A DNA stretch of 64,000 nt, taken from contig CABIXY010000005.1 in the NCBI GenBank assembly GCA_902362805.1, positions 186,001 through 250,000 on the forward strand, in the 5' to 3' direction. Each line of letters opens with the position of its first letter. The stretch's first letter is position 1. This document shows positions 17,853-25,603 of this stretch, in pieces. The translations under genes and the position numbers were made by a program. Source of the stretch: Eubacteriaceae bacterium (GTDB taxonomy: Bacteria; Bacillota; Clostridia; Peptostreptococcales; Anaerovoracaceae). The notes under the pieces were generated by a model. The model made no database searches, was not told the origin of the DNA, and saw only the letters and a program-made list of their open reading frames with translations.

Positions 17853-18743
17853 CTATACATTCATCAGCTGTGATTCTGACATATATCTGATAATGTGATC
17901 TCTAAACAAGCTGGCGGCGGGAGAAATAAAATCGGGAAAGACAGTTACCAGGCCGATGATACGCATATAGGCAGGCTCAATGGGCCACACGCTCACATCC
18001 CTCGGGTTACAGTGAAAGGTCATCAGCGGTGCAATGCAGAAGCCGAAGCCCTTTTCCACATAGGCGTGGCAAGTTGCATCCACTTCAATTCGAAAATCCG
18101 CTTCAACCGGTAGTTTATTTTGCCGTAAGAATTTAATCATTTCCGTATCGTATCCCTCTGACTGCAGAATCAAAGGCTTTCCTCTCAAATCCTCTGCTGT
18201 AATGCTCTTGCCGTTGATCGGCGTATAGTCCTTCGGCGTCAGGCAGACGAGCGGTGTCTTGTGCAGCGGAAAAAAAAGAGTATTGCTGTCTATCATGTCT
18301 TTGGAGACGAAGGCCAGGTCCACTTCCCCCGCCTGAATCATGCGCTGGATATTCTTATCCCCAGCTTGTCTTACAATCACTCTGATGCCTGGATACTCTT
18401 GTTGGAATTCTTTCAATATCTCCGGAATCCAGGACAGCGTCGCACTGTTAAAGGCTGCAACCTTGACCTGACCTTTGCTGATATTGCCCAAGTTGGCAAT
18501 CTCCTGATCCAAAGATTCCATACAGGCTAGCAAATTGCGTACATAGGGCATCATCAGTTTGCCGTTTGTGGTCAGCTCCACGTTGTTTCGGTTTCTAACA
18601 AAAAGAAAATAGCCGTACTCCGCTTCCAGCTTAGCGATGGTGTGGCTGACGGCTGATTGTGTAACGTTCAATATGCGGGCAGCTTTTACAAAGCTTTTCT
18701 GCTCTGCTACCGTAATAAATACATACCATGGATAAAGCGTCAT
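17853..18743 (-). CDS. LysR-family transcriptional regulator
   Basis: A 296-residue LysR-type regulator. The N-terminal winged HTH covers residues about 1-60 (FITVAEQKSFVKAARILNVT then QSAVSHTIAKLE), followed by a linker helix and a two-lobed effector domain (GQVKVAAFNSATLSWIPEIL near residue 90). Normal length. It lies between an SDR gene 21 nt upstream and the aminotransferase operon downstream, all on the minus strand, so either could be its target. The effector is unknown. Confidence 0.93.
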   Translation of the reverse strand: MTLYPWYVFITVAEQKSFVKAARILNVTQSAVSHTIAKLEAEYGYFLFVRNRNNVELTTNGKLMMPYVRNLLACMESLDQEIANLGNISKGQVKVAAFNSATLSWIPEILKEFQQEYPGIRVIVRQAGDKNIQRMIQAGEVDLAFVSKDMIDSNTLFFPLHKTPLVCLTPKDYTPINGKSITAEDLRGKPLILQSEGYDTEMIKFLRQNKLPVEADFRIEVDATCHAYVEKGFGFCIAPLMTFHCNPRDVSVWPIEPAYMRIIGLVTVFPDFISPAASLFRDHIIRYMSESQLMNV

Positions 18744-18764
18744 AGCCGGCTCCTTTCATGATTA

Positions 18765-19556
18765 TCAGCCATATATTTTTCCCAGCAGGTACAGCATTAG
18801 ATTCGTCGGCAATATACGACACAAAAATCCGAGAAATTCGTTGGACATGCCCACAATCTTATGGGAGGGCAGATGTCTTCTCTTCAGCAGCTTACACGCC
18901 GTCTCTGCAACTTGATCAGGCGACATACCGCTACGTTCTGACTGTTCCATCTTCTCAACAGAAGCGCCGATTCTTCCCTCGTAGACATCGTCGCCCGTTG
19001 CGGTTTTTCGGCGGTTATCGGTGAATTCTGTCTTCACATCGTTGAGCATCAAGGTGCTGGTCTCCACCCCAAAGGGACGCAGTTCCAGTCCCAAAGCATC
19101 GCTGAAAGCATTGATTGCTGCTTTGCTGGCCGAATAAAAGCTCTGAAAAGGCAGGGGGAAAATTGCCGCGAGAGAGGAGATGAAGAGAATCCTGCCACTT
19201 CTCTGCTCTCGCATCAAAGGTACAGCCTGCAAAGCACAGCAGACGGCACCCATAAAGTTGACCTCCATCTGACGGGCGTAATCTTCTGCCGAAGTGAATT
19301 CCGCGGCTCCCGAAATGCCGATTCCTGCATTGCAGACCAAGAGATCAATCCTGCCCGCATCTTTCACAATCTTTGCAAAGACTTGCTTCACATCTTCTTT
19401 ATCTGTCACATCGCAAGTCATCCATCTTACTTCTTCCAGACTGCCCGGCTTTCGTGAAAGCCCATAGACTGTATATCCTTCCGTCAGCAAAGCCTTAGCA
19501 AGGGAAAAGCCAATTCCCTTTGAAGCCCCGGTCACGATTGCATTTTTTTCGTTCAT
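18765..19556 (-). CDS. Short-chain dehydrogenase/reductase
   Basis: A 263-residue classical SDR. It has the nucleotide-binding TGASKGIG (residues 9-16), LVCNAGIGISGA after the third strand, the catalytic Ser in FISSLAA and the YSASK catalytic Tyr-x-x-x-Lys near residue 145. An Arg in the LSRKPGS segment after strand 2 suggests NADP(H) preference. The substrate is not predictable. The C-terminal ~30 residues (FLGFLCRILPTNLMLYLLG) are hydrophobic, as in membrane-associated SDRs. It probably shares a transcript with the downstream LysR gene, 21 nt away. Confidence 0.92.
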   Translation of the reverse strand: MNEKNAIVTGASKGIGFSLAKALLTEGYTVYGLSRKPGSLEEVRWMTCDVTDKEDVKQVFAKIVKDAGRIDLLVCNAGIGISGAAEFTSAEDYARQMEVNFMGAVCCALQAVPLMREQRSGRILFISSLAAIFPLPFQSFYSASKAAINAFSDALGLELRPFGVETSTLMLNDVKTEFTDNRRKTATGDDVYEGRIGASVEKMEQSERSGMSPDQVAETACKLLKRRHLPSHKIVGMSNEFLGFLCRILPTNLMLYLLGKIYG

Positions 19557-19583
19557 CTCATCACCCCAGTTTCTATTTTACTA

Positions 19584-21446
19584 TCATTTTTGACGCATTT
19601 GCTGCTTTAGCACTGCCTGGAGCAAATCCGGCTCAATTGGCTTTGAAAGATGCGCATTCATCCCCGCTGCCATAGAATTCTCGATATCCTGATCAAAGGC
19701 ATTGGCAGTCATGGCTACAATAGGAATCGATACAGCATCTTTCGTCTTCATTTGACGAATCGTTTTTGCTGCTGTCAAACCGTCCATCTCCGGCATGCGA
19801 ATATCCATCAAAATCAAGTCATAGTATCCCGCTCCGCGGCTTTGGAACAAATCAATACATGCTATTCCATTCTCTGCCAATTCTACTTGATAGCCTTCTT
19901 TTTTTAGCAGCTTTGCGATAATTTCTCTATTAAGCGGATGATCCTCGGCCACTAAAATTCGTCCGCCAACAGTTTCCTCTGTTTCAGCAGATTCTCTTCT
20001 AGCTGCAATTTGCTTCTCCGCCAATGGAAACCCTATATCCAGGATAATTTCCGTGCCCGTTCCTGGCTGGCTGTGTAGCTCTAGGCTGCATCCGAGAAAA
20101 TCGGCCAGTTCTTTTACAATAGTCATCCCCAGACCTGTCCCTGTGTAGTTTGTCACATATTCTCTTTTTTCCTGTGTGAAGGGTTCAAAGATATGGCTGA
20201 CGAACTCCTCACTCATGCCGATGCCTGTGTCTGCAATAGATATGCGATACGGAACAACGGCTCCTCCGTCATCAATTTTTTCAACAGACAAAGTCACTCG
20301 CCCTCCTTTTGGCGTAAACTTCACGGCGTTAGAGAGCAGATTTGTGAGAATCTTCATGATTTTGACAGTATCTACGCAGACAAGGTCGTCTGTGAAGTTC
20401 TTTTTTTCCAGTAGAAACGTGACACCTTTTTCTTCAGCCACAGTCTGACTGGAAATAGCACACTGCTGAAGCAAGTCAGAGAGCATGATTGATTCCCGAT
20501 GGATCTCCAACTTCCCATTTTCAATGCGATTTACATCCAAAACATCGTTGATCAGACTCAGCAGTTGTTTTCCCGACGTATGAATCTTTGTCATATAGTC
20601 TTTCAGCTCTGATACATCCTCTGTGTCTGATGCCAGATTGGATAACCCGATGATGGCATTCATCGGTGTTCGCATGTCGTGACTCATCTTTGCCAAAAAG
20701 TCGGACTTTGCCATATTTGCAATCTCTGCTTTTTTCACTGCATCTTCCAGAGACTGATTCTGTCTGTTAATCTGCTCATAGAGGAGATCTCTCCGCTGTT
20801 CTTCTATCGTCATGTCGCAAAAAACATATACCACGGCATAGGCCGCGTTGATAATTAACCAACCCGGATTCGCTAACTGCACCCAGATTGATATTGCCGA
20901 TACCGCAAAAAAGGATATCAGCAGAAGGATGTTGGATTTCGGTTCTATCCGCTCTCTGTTCCACAAGACAAGTACAATTCCCACGATAGAATAGACCATA
21001 ATCAAACCGACACCCACCGAGATAAACAATGGTCCGCGTGAGTATTCAATATCTTTTGTCAAGTGAAAGAACCAGCCCGTTACTGGATTGGAAAGTGCCA
21101 ATATCATATAAATTAAAAATGGAGTCATTACAGCCGCTATGATATATTTCACTTTCTTTATGTTGTCGTGGTAAATTAATGCCACAGTATAGCATACCCA
21201 AATAGCCGCCAACATCGGTATGGTGATGACATAAGCCGTCATGGTCAGTTGATAAATCCACCAATTGGTAACGTCGTTCATTGCTGTTGAGGCGATGATA
21301 TCCACCGTCACACTGATGATGCTCAGAATCAATACCATTGAAAATACATTGTCCTGAAAGTTGATATCCTTCTTGATGCGATGCTTTTTAATCAGCATGA
21401 TGAGGAACACCGCCAGGGCGAAGTAATCTGTTTCCACGTGCCACAT
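19584..21446 (-). CDS. Hybrid sensor histidine kinase with C-terminal receiver domain
   Basis: A 620-residue membrane protein. Residues about 1-220 contain six to seven hydrophobic segments (7TM-type sensor), followed by a short coiled coil and a HisKA domain with the phospho-accepting His in SHDMRTPMNAIIGL near residue 254. A HATPase domain follows (N box LLSNAVKF, DTGIGMS, GTGLGMTIV), then a receiver domain with phospho-Asp in DLILMDIRMPEMDG near 545. It resembles the hybrid kinase at 62197-64000, which shares the GLSNL and HLSKPIEP elements. Its promoter region is a striking 91-bp repeat array. Signal and output are unknown. Confidence 0.93.
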   Translation of the reverse strand: MWHVETDYFALAVFLIMLIKKHRIKKDINFQDNVFSMVLILSIISVTVDIIASTAMNDVTNWWIYQLTMTAYVITIPMLAAIWVCYTVALIYHDNIKKVKYIIAAVMTPFLIYMILALSNPVTGWFFHLTKDIEYSRGPLFISVGVGLIMVYSIVGIVLVLWNRERIEPKSNILLLISFFAVSAISIWVQLANPGWLIINAAYAVVYVFCDMTIEEQRRDLLYEQINRQNQSLEDAVKKAEIANMAKSDFLAKMSHDMRTPMNAIIGLSNLASDTEDVSELKDYMTKIHTSGKQLLSLINDVLDVNRIENGKLEIHRESIMLSDLLQQCAISSQTVAEEKGVTFLLEKKNFTDDLVCVDTVKIMKILTNLLSNAVKFTPKGGRVTLSVEKIDDGGAVVPYRISIADTGIGMSEEFVSHIFEPFTQEKREYVTNYTGTGLGMTIVKELADFLGCSLELHSQPGTGTEIILDIGFPLAEKQIAARRESAETEETVGGRILVAEDHPLNREIIAKLLKKEGYQVELAENGIACIDLFQSRGAGYYDLILMDIRMPEMDGLTAAKTIRQMKTKDAVSIPIVAMTANAFDQDIENSMAAGMNAHLSKPIEPDLLQAVLKQQMRQK

Positions 21447-21463
21447 AGTCGAACCTTCTTTCT

Positions 21464-21815
21464 CTCTAAATGCAGGGTTTCCATTCTTTCAACCTTGCGG
21501 GCAATTTCGTTAGATCACTGCGTTTATTATACCATGAATATACCTTTGAAAATAGAATTGAAATTCATGATTCAATGGACGCTTCCTTACGGCAACGCCG
21601 TTAGATCGATGCGTTCATTATACCATGAATATACCTTTGAAAATAGAATTGAAATTCATGATTCAATAGTTCCTTCATTGCGGCAACGCCGTTAGATCAT
21701 GGAACTATTATACCATGGCGATACGTCTAAAAATGGAATTGAACGTCATGATTCAATGAACGCCTCCTTGCGGGCAACGTCGTAAGATTATGCGTTCATT
21801 ATACCACTTCTTGCA
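21464..21815 (-). repeat. Tandem 90-91-bp promoter-hairpin repeat, about 3.7 copies
   Basis: The 513-nt gap 21447-21959 is filled by this array and a terminator. Marker GTTAGATC or a variant recurs at 21509, 21600, 21691 and 21782. On the minus strand each unit carries TGGTATAAT, an extended -10 box, pointing toward the hybrid kinase gene. Each -10 overlaps one arm of an inverted repeat: AATGGACGC/GCGTTCATT (21574, 21611), AATAGTTCC/GGAACTATT (21665, 21701) and AATGAACGC/GCGTTCATT (21755, 21792). The arms differ between units but still pair. An inner CGGC-AAC-GCCG hairpin sits in the loop. Confidence 0.85.
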
Positions 21816-21847
21816 GCTCTGGGGTCATTATTTGTGCCATCGGCATC

Positions 21848-21889
21848 AAAAAAATAGAACAGCCGCTTTTGCTCTGCGGCTGCTCTATA
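21848..21889 (-). terminator. Intrinsic terminator after the BCCT gene
   Basis: On the minus strand ATAGAGCAGCCGC pairs with GCGGCTGTTCTAT and is followed by TTTTTTT. It is a strong hairpin about 70 nt after the stop codon. Confidence 0.85.
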
Positions 21890-21959
21890 CACTTCATTGC
21901 GAGCTTACAGCGCCATCAGCGTCAGCCGCGCGGCGCTTAATACTGAAACATTGTTCTCC

Positions 21960-23489
21960 TCAAAGCTTTCTTTCCACTCTATTTCGATAGGTTTTTCCTT
22001 CTTTTCTCAGACATTTTAACAAGGACCAACAGCATACGAGCATGATAAATAAAAATGGGAAGGCAATACCAAGCGATATGGTCTGCACCGATGAAAGGCC
22101 CCCGGTTACTAGAAATCCAACCGCAAGCAGGGAAATGACAACACACCAAGTGACTTTTCTCTTAGTAGATGGATTCTCATCGCCGTCCGACGTAAACATA
22201 CCGAGGACAAAGGATCCAGAATCTGCCGAGGTAATCAGGAATGTAAACAGCAAAACGACTGCTATCACCGACAGCACCGCCCCAGCTGGATATTCATTCA
22301 GAATGGTAAACAAAGCTGTTTCTGGTGTTGCAACCATCTCTGATAATGCATCCAGAGAAAATACGCGTTTTATTGCCAGACTGATTCCCAGGTTTCCGAA
22401 AATTGCAAACCAGATACAGGAGAATACGGTAGGCACCAGCAAAACGCCAATCATGAATTGTCGAATGGTCCTGCCTCTGGAGATTCTAGCGATGAAACTT
22501 CCTGTAAAAGGTCCCCAGGAAATCCACCAGGCCCAGTAGAATACGCGCCAGTTGATAATCCAGCTGTTATCACCATAGAGATGAAATTTGAAGCTTTCTT
22601 CTAAAATTCCCGAAAGATACGAACCCACGCCGCTGACAAAGCTGTTGACGATTTCGACCCTCGGTCCTATTAAAAACGCTGCTGCTGCAAGGAAAACAGC
22701 CAATAGCAGATTGCCATTGGATAGCATTTTGATTCCCTTGTCTACGCCGCTGACAGATGAGATGGTAAACGCTATCGTTACGGCAACGATAATCGCGATT
22801 TGAACCCTCAGGCTGTATTCCACATCTGACAAATAAGACAAGCCGCCGTTAATCTGCAGGGCACCGAGGCCTAGAGAAGATGAAACGCCCATGACCGTAA
22901 GGAATACCACATAGATATCAATCGTTTTCCCCATCCATCCTCTCACCCGCTCTCTGCCGATGATAGGAATAAAAGAGCAGCTGAGTAAATTCTTTTCCCC
23001 TTTTCGATAGCTAAAGTATGCTATAGCCAGACCACAGATTGCGTAAATGGTCCAAGGATGGATGCCCCAATGCATAAATGTAGCTTGCATGGCGAAATCC
23101 GCCGCCTCTCCAGTGCCTCCTTCTATGCCGTCTGGGGATAAAAAATGGGCTAAAGGTTCAGAAACGCTCCAGAATACCAGCCCGACTCCCATGCCAGCGC
23201 AAAATAACATGGCGAACCAAGATACAGCCCCATATTCCGGTTCTTCATCATCTGCCCCCAGCTTAATATTCCCATATCTGCTAAAAGCCAGAAACAAACA
23301 GAACAGAACAAAACCGCCAATAAGCAGCAGATACAGCCCGCCCATATCTTTACTCAAAAAACCGTACAAAGCAGACGCAAAGTTCATAAAGCTGGAGCTG
23401 CTGCAAATAGCCCAGGCCGCCGTCAGCAGCGTTACTAACAGGGAAACTGCAAATACTGCATTTCCTTTTCCTGATTTTGATGTCTTCAA
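21960..23489 (-). CDS. BCCT-family betaine/carnitine/choline transporter
   Basis: A protein of about 509 residues with 12 hydrophobic segments. It has the BCCT aromatic-rich signatures: FCAGMGVGLVFWSVSEPLAH in the segment-3 region, MHWGIHPWTIYAICGLAIAY, and WRVFYWAWWISWGPFTGSFI, the substrate-binding Trp-rich helix. It imports quaternary ammonium compounds with an ion gradient. I chose the TTG at 23489 (reads LKTSKSGKGN) because GAGAGG lies 8 nt upstream; an in-frame ATG at 23534 lacks a clear site. A terminator separates it from the small gene upstream, so the operon link is weak. Confidence 0.92.
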   Translation of the reverse strand: MKTSKSGKGNAVFAVSLLVTLLTAAWAICSSSSFMNFASALYGFLSKDMGGLYLLLIGGFVLFCLFLAFSRYGNIKLGADDEEPEYGAVSWFAMLFCAGMGVGLVFWSVSEPLAHFLSPDGIEGGTGEAADFAMQATFMHWGIHPWTIYAICGLAIAYFSYRKGEKNLLSCSFIPIIGRERVRGWMGKTIDIYVVFLTVMGVSSSLGLGALQINGGLSYLSDVEYSLRVQIAIIVAVTIAFTISSVSGVDKGIKMLSNGNLLLAVFLAAAAFLIGPRVEIVNSFVSGVGSYLSGILEESFKFHLYGDNSWIINWRVFYWAWWISWGPFTGSFIARISRGRTIRQFMIGVLLVPTVFSCIWFAIFGNLGISLAIKRVFSLDALSEMVATPETALFTILNEYPAGAVLSVIAVVLLFTFLITSADSGSFVLGMFTSDGDENPSTKRKVTWCVVISLLAVGFLVTGGLSSVQTISLGIAFPFLFIMLVCCWSLLKCLRKEGKTYRNRVERKL

Positions 23490-23572
23490 TAGTTTTTCCT
23501 CTCTTTTTATGTGCCGTTCCAATTCCAGATACACGAGTTACCAGCGATGTCTCATCTGCAGGCAGAAAAGGC

Positions 23573-23603
23573 AAAGGCATCAATCGCTGACGATTGGTGC
23601 CTT
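23573..23603 (-). terminator. Intrinsic terminator after the CDCPAC protein gene
   Basis: On the minus strand AAGGCACCAATCG pairs with CGATTGATGCCTTT. It lies 15 nt after the stop codon. Confidence 0.75.
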
Positions 23604-23617
23604 GTTTGTGGTTCGTC

Positions 23618-23977
23618 TTATTTAAGGAGCAGGTCCTTCTTTTCCAAAATTTCTCCTACAACTGCACAAGCGGGACAATCACAATATGCTCCTCCTGCAG
23701 CTTTGATTTCTTTCGCATGAGCCGCTACACCCGGTGCATCTGTACCGAATACCTGCGCCCCTGCATCAGATTCTGCAAAGGCGATCAAAGTGTCAATAGG
23801 CATGATGTCTTCTTCCAGTTCTGCTACATATTTTTTTGTTTCCTCAGCCTCTGTTTCCGTGCCTATTGCAGCAAGCCAGCTTTGGGCGGCTGCCTTTGTT
23901 TCGCTGCTGCATGTTGCAGCGTCAATCAGTTCATTGGTTTTCCCAACAACAAAATCTAAAACTTTTTTATCTATCAT
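23618..23977 (-). CDS. Small CDCPAC-motif protein (often labelled Hsp90-like without support)
   Basis: A 119-residue acidic, mostly helical protein. The middle has the well conserved AELEEDIMPIDTLIAFAESD stretch and the C-terminus a CDCPACAVVGEILEKKD motif with three Cys, suggesting metal or redox chemistry. I recall close relatives in Clostridia annotated as molecular chaperone Hsp90, but nothing of the real Hsp90 GHKL ATPase is present, so that label should not be trusted. AAGGAAGG lies upstream of the ATG. Function unknown. Confidence 0.8.
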   Translation of the reverse strand: MIDKKVLDFVVGKTNELIDAATCSSETKAAAQSWLAAIGTETEAEETKKYVAELEEDIMPIDTLIAFAESDAGAQVFGTDAPGVAAHAKEIKAAGGAYCDCPACAVVGEILEKKDLLLK

Positions 23978-24112
23978 CGCTACGCCTTCCTTCTTTATAA
24001 ATTTATCTATATTTTACCATAACCATGCAGTCTTTGCAATTGATGTTACACAGCAGTTCATCTGTAAAAATCATCTCGCTTTCATAGCTCAGTCGGCGGG
24101 AAAATAGAAGAG

Positions 24113-24154
24113 TTGACAAATCAATCCATTCAAGGTAAAATAACATTGTTATTT
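24113..24154 (+). promoter_or_regulatory. Promoter and palindromic operator of the TetR gene
   Basis: A consensus -35 TTGACA (24113-24118) is followed after 17 nt by -10 TAAAAT (24136-24141). Overlapping the -10 is the palindrome AAATAACA-T-TGTTATTT (24138-24154), the expected site for autorepression by the TetR protein encoded 17 nt downstream. Confidence 0.85.
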
Positions 24155-24170
24155 ACCAGGAGGTGAACAG

Positions 24171-24806
24171 ATGTCAAGAAAAGCCGGGACGGTCTCCGAG
24201 GATACGCAAAAAAACCTCATCAATGCAGCAATTTCAGAGTTTACAGAATACGGATTTCAAAAATCCTCCCTGCGCAGAATCTGTGCAAAAGCTGGCGTCA
24301 CCACAGGCGCACTCTATTTTTTCTTTAAGGATAAAGAGGATTTGTTCGCTAACGTCATCGCGCCTGTAACAGACGGCATCCTCACGTTGATGAAGGAGCA
24401 TTATGAGACAGAACTTGCCAGTCCTGCGCAGGAACTCATCACCGATGAAAACGAAGACGTGCGTGCCGGAGAAGAATTCCTCGAATTCTACTACCAAAAC
24501 AAGGTGCTCTGCCGAATTCTGTTAGACAATCAGGACCATCCTGTCGTGCAGGTATTTTTTAACCAGCTTGCAGAGATGATGGATCGTCAAACCATATTGT
24601 TGTTAAAGGTCCTCGCACCAGGTGCCATCACTGATCATACCTTTAATGAATGTACTGTTCACTGGTTTTCTTACCTGCTCATCGATTCCGTCATTCACAT
24701 TCTTTCCCACGACTTTGACGAAGATCGAGCAAAGGAACAGCTGAAAATCGTCACTCGTTTTCTGCGGGGCGGTATGCTGTCCCTAGTAGCAGGAGTTACC
24801 ATTTAA
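24171..24806 (+). CDS. TetR/AcrR-family transcriptional repressor
   Basis: A 211-residue TetR-type regulator. The N-terminal HTH covers residues about 11-57 (INAAISEFTEYGFQKSS, then ICAKAGVTTGALYFFFKDKE with the usual recognition helix), followed by an all-helical ligand-binding and dimerisation domain of normal length. AGGAGGTG precedes the ATG. It lies directly upstream of, and in line with, an ABC exporter gene pair whose promoter carries a related AT-rich palindrome. It most likely represses itself and the exporter until a drug-like ligand binds. Confidence 0.93.
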   Translation: MSRKAGTVSEDTQKNLINAAISEFTEYGFQKSSLRRICAKAGVTTGALYFFFKDKEDLFANVIAPVTDGILTLMKEHYETELASPAQELITDENEDVRAGEEFLEFYYQNKVLCRILLDNQDHPVVQVFFNQLAEMMDRQTILLLKVLAPGAITDHTFNECTVHWFSYLLIDSVIHILSHDFDEDRAKEQLKIVTRFLRGGMLSLVAGVTI

Positions 24807-24807
24807 C

Positions 24808-24830
24808 AAAAGGCCTCATGGGCCTTTTTA
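24808..24830 (+). terminator. Intrinsic terminator after the TetR gene
   Basis: AAAAGGCC, loop TCATG and GGCCTTTTT form a compact hairpin with a T-run immediately after the stop codon. Confidence 0.85.
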
Positions 24831-24858
24831 AATAACATTAACATAACATCGTTATTTT
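24830..24858 (+). promoter_or_regulatory. Second TetR-type operator, before the ABC exporter genes
   Basis: AAATAACA recurs here, followed by ATAAC-ATC-GTTAT, matching the half-sites of the operator at 24138-24154. It lies 37 nt before the ABC ATPase start codon, placing both transcription units under the same repressor by inference. Confidence 0.7.
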
Positions 24859-24894
24859 AAAGGCTGCACAGGGGTCACTAAGGAGGAAGGCAAT

Positions 24895-25593
24895 ATGTTT
24901 ATAGAAATTCAAAATATCAAAAAAAGCTACGGAGAAGGCCGCAGCTGCGTCCAGGTTCTGGACGGTATCTCGACGCAAATAGAAAGAGGCGCAATGTGTG
25001 TCATTTTGGGACCTTCCGGCTCCGGAAAGTCCACTTTGCTCAATATCATCGGCGGTCTGGATACGGTGGACAGCGGTTCTATCCGCATTGACAGCAGGGA
25101 AATCACCTCGCTATCACCAGAAATCCTTTCTGATTATCGCCGAGATACCCTGGGCTTTGTGTTTCAGTTCTATAACCTGATTCCCAACCTGACTGTCAAA
25201 GAAAATATCGAGGTCTGCCGTTACCTATCGCCTTCACCGCTGGATGTCTATGAACTCCTGGAAATTCTCGGGCTGACCGAACATCAGGATAAATTTCCAG
25301 CCCAGCTTTCTGGTGGTCAGCAGCAACGTTGCTCCCTGGCTCGCGCTCTGATAAAAAATCCAAAACTCTTACTCTGCGACGAACCTACCGGGGCGCTGGA
25401 CTCCAAGACCGCAAAGGATATGCTCAAACTCTTGGAAGAAATTAATGAAAGATATGGCACTACCATGTTAATTGTAACTCATAACGACGCAATCAGCGCC
25501 ATGGTACATAAGGTGATAAAAATCAGAGATGGTCAGATTGTCGAAGTGTATGAAAATGAAAAACGAATTTCCGCTGAAGCATTGGAATGGTAA
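24895..25593 (+). CDS. ABC transporter ATP-binding protein (MacB/LolD type)
   Basis: A 232-residue ATPase with Walker A GPSGSGKST (about residues 39-47), Q-loop FQFYNLIPNLT, signature LSGGQQQR (about 141-148), Walker B LLLCDEPTGALDSKT and the switch His in LIVTHND. The sequence is typical of ATPases paired with FtsX-like permeases, which move lipids, peptides or drugs at the membrane by mechanotransmission rather than through a channel. AAGGAGGAAGG precedes the ATG. The permease follows after 10 nt. Confidence 0.95.
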   Translation: MFIEIQNIKKSYGEGRSCVQVLDGISTQIERGAMCVILGPSGSGKSTLLNIIGGLDTVDSGSIRIDSREITSLSPEILSDYRRDTLGFVFQFYNLIPNLTVKENIEVCRYLSPSPLDVYELLEILGLTEHQDKFPAQLSGGQQQRCSLARALIKNPKLLLCDEPTGALDSKTAKDMLKLLEEINERYGTTMLIVTHNDAISAMVHKVIKIRDGQIVEVYENEKRISAEALEW

Positions 25594-25603
25594 GGAGGCA
25601 GCG

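Noticed and set aside
21509..21790. Integron attC-like GTTAGAT cores every 91 bp
   Set aside because: GTTAGAT fits GTTRRRY, but the matching RYYYAAC cores, gene cassettes and an integron integrase are missing, and the repeat is explained better by the -10/hairpin unit.
24083..24110. tRNA-like TAGCTCAGTCGG string
   Set aside because: It matches a tRNA D-loop, but no acceptor stem, anticodon arm or T-loop can be laid around it.
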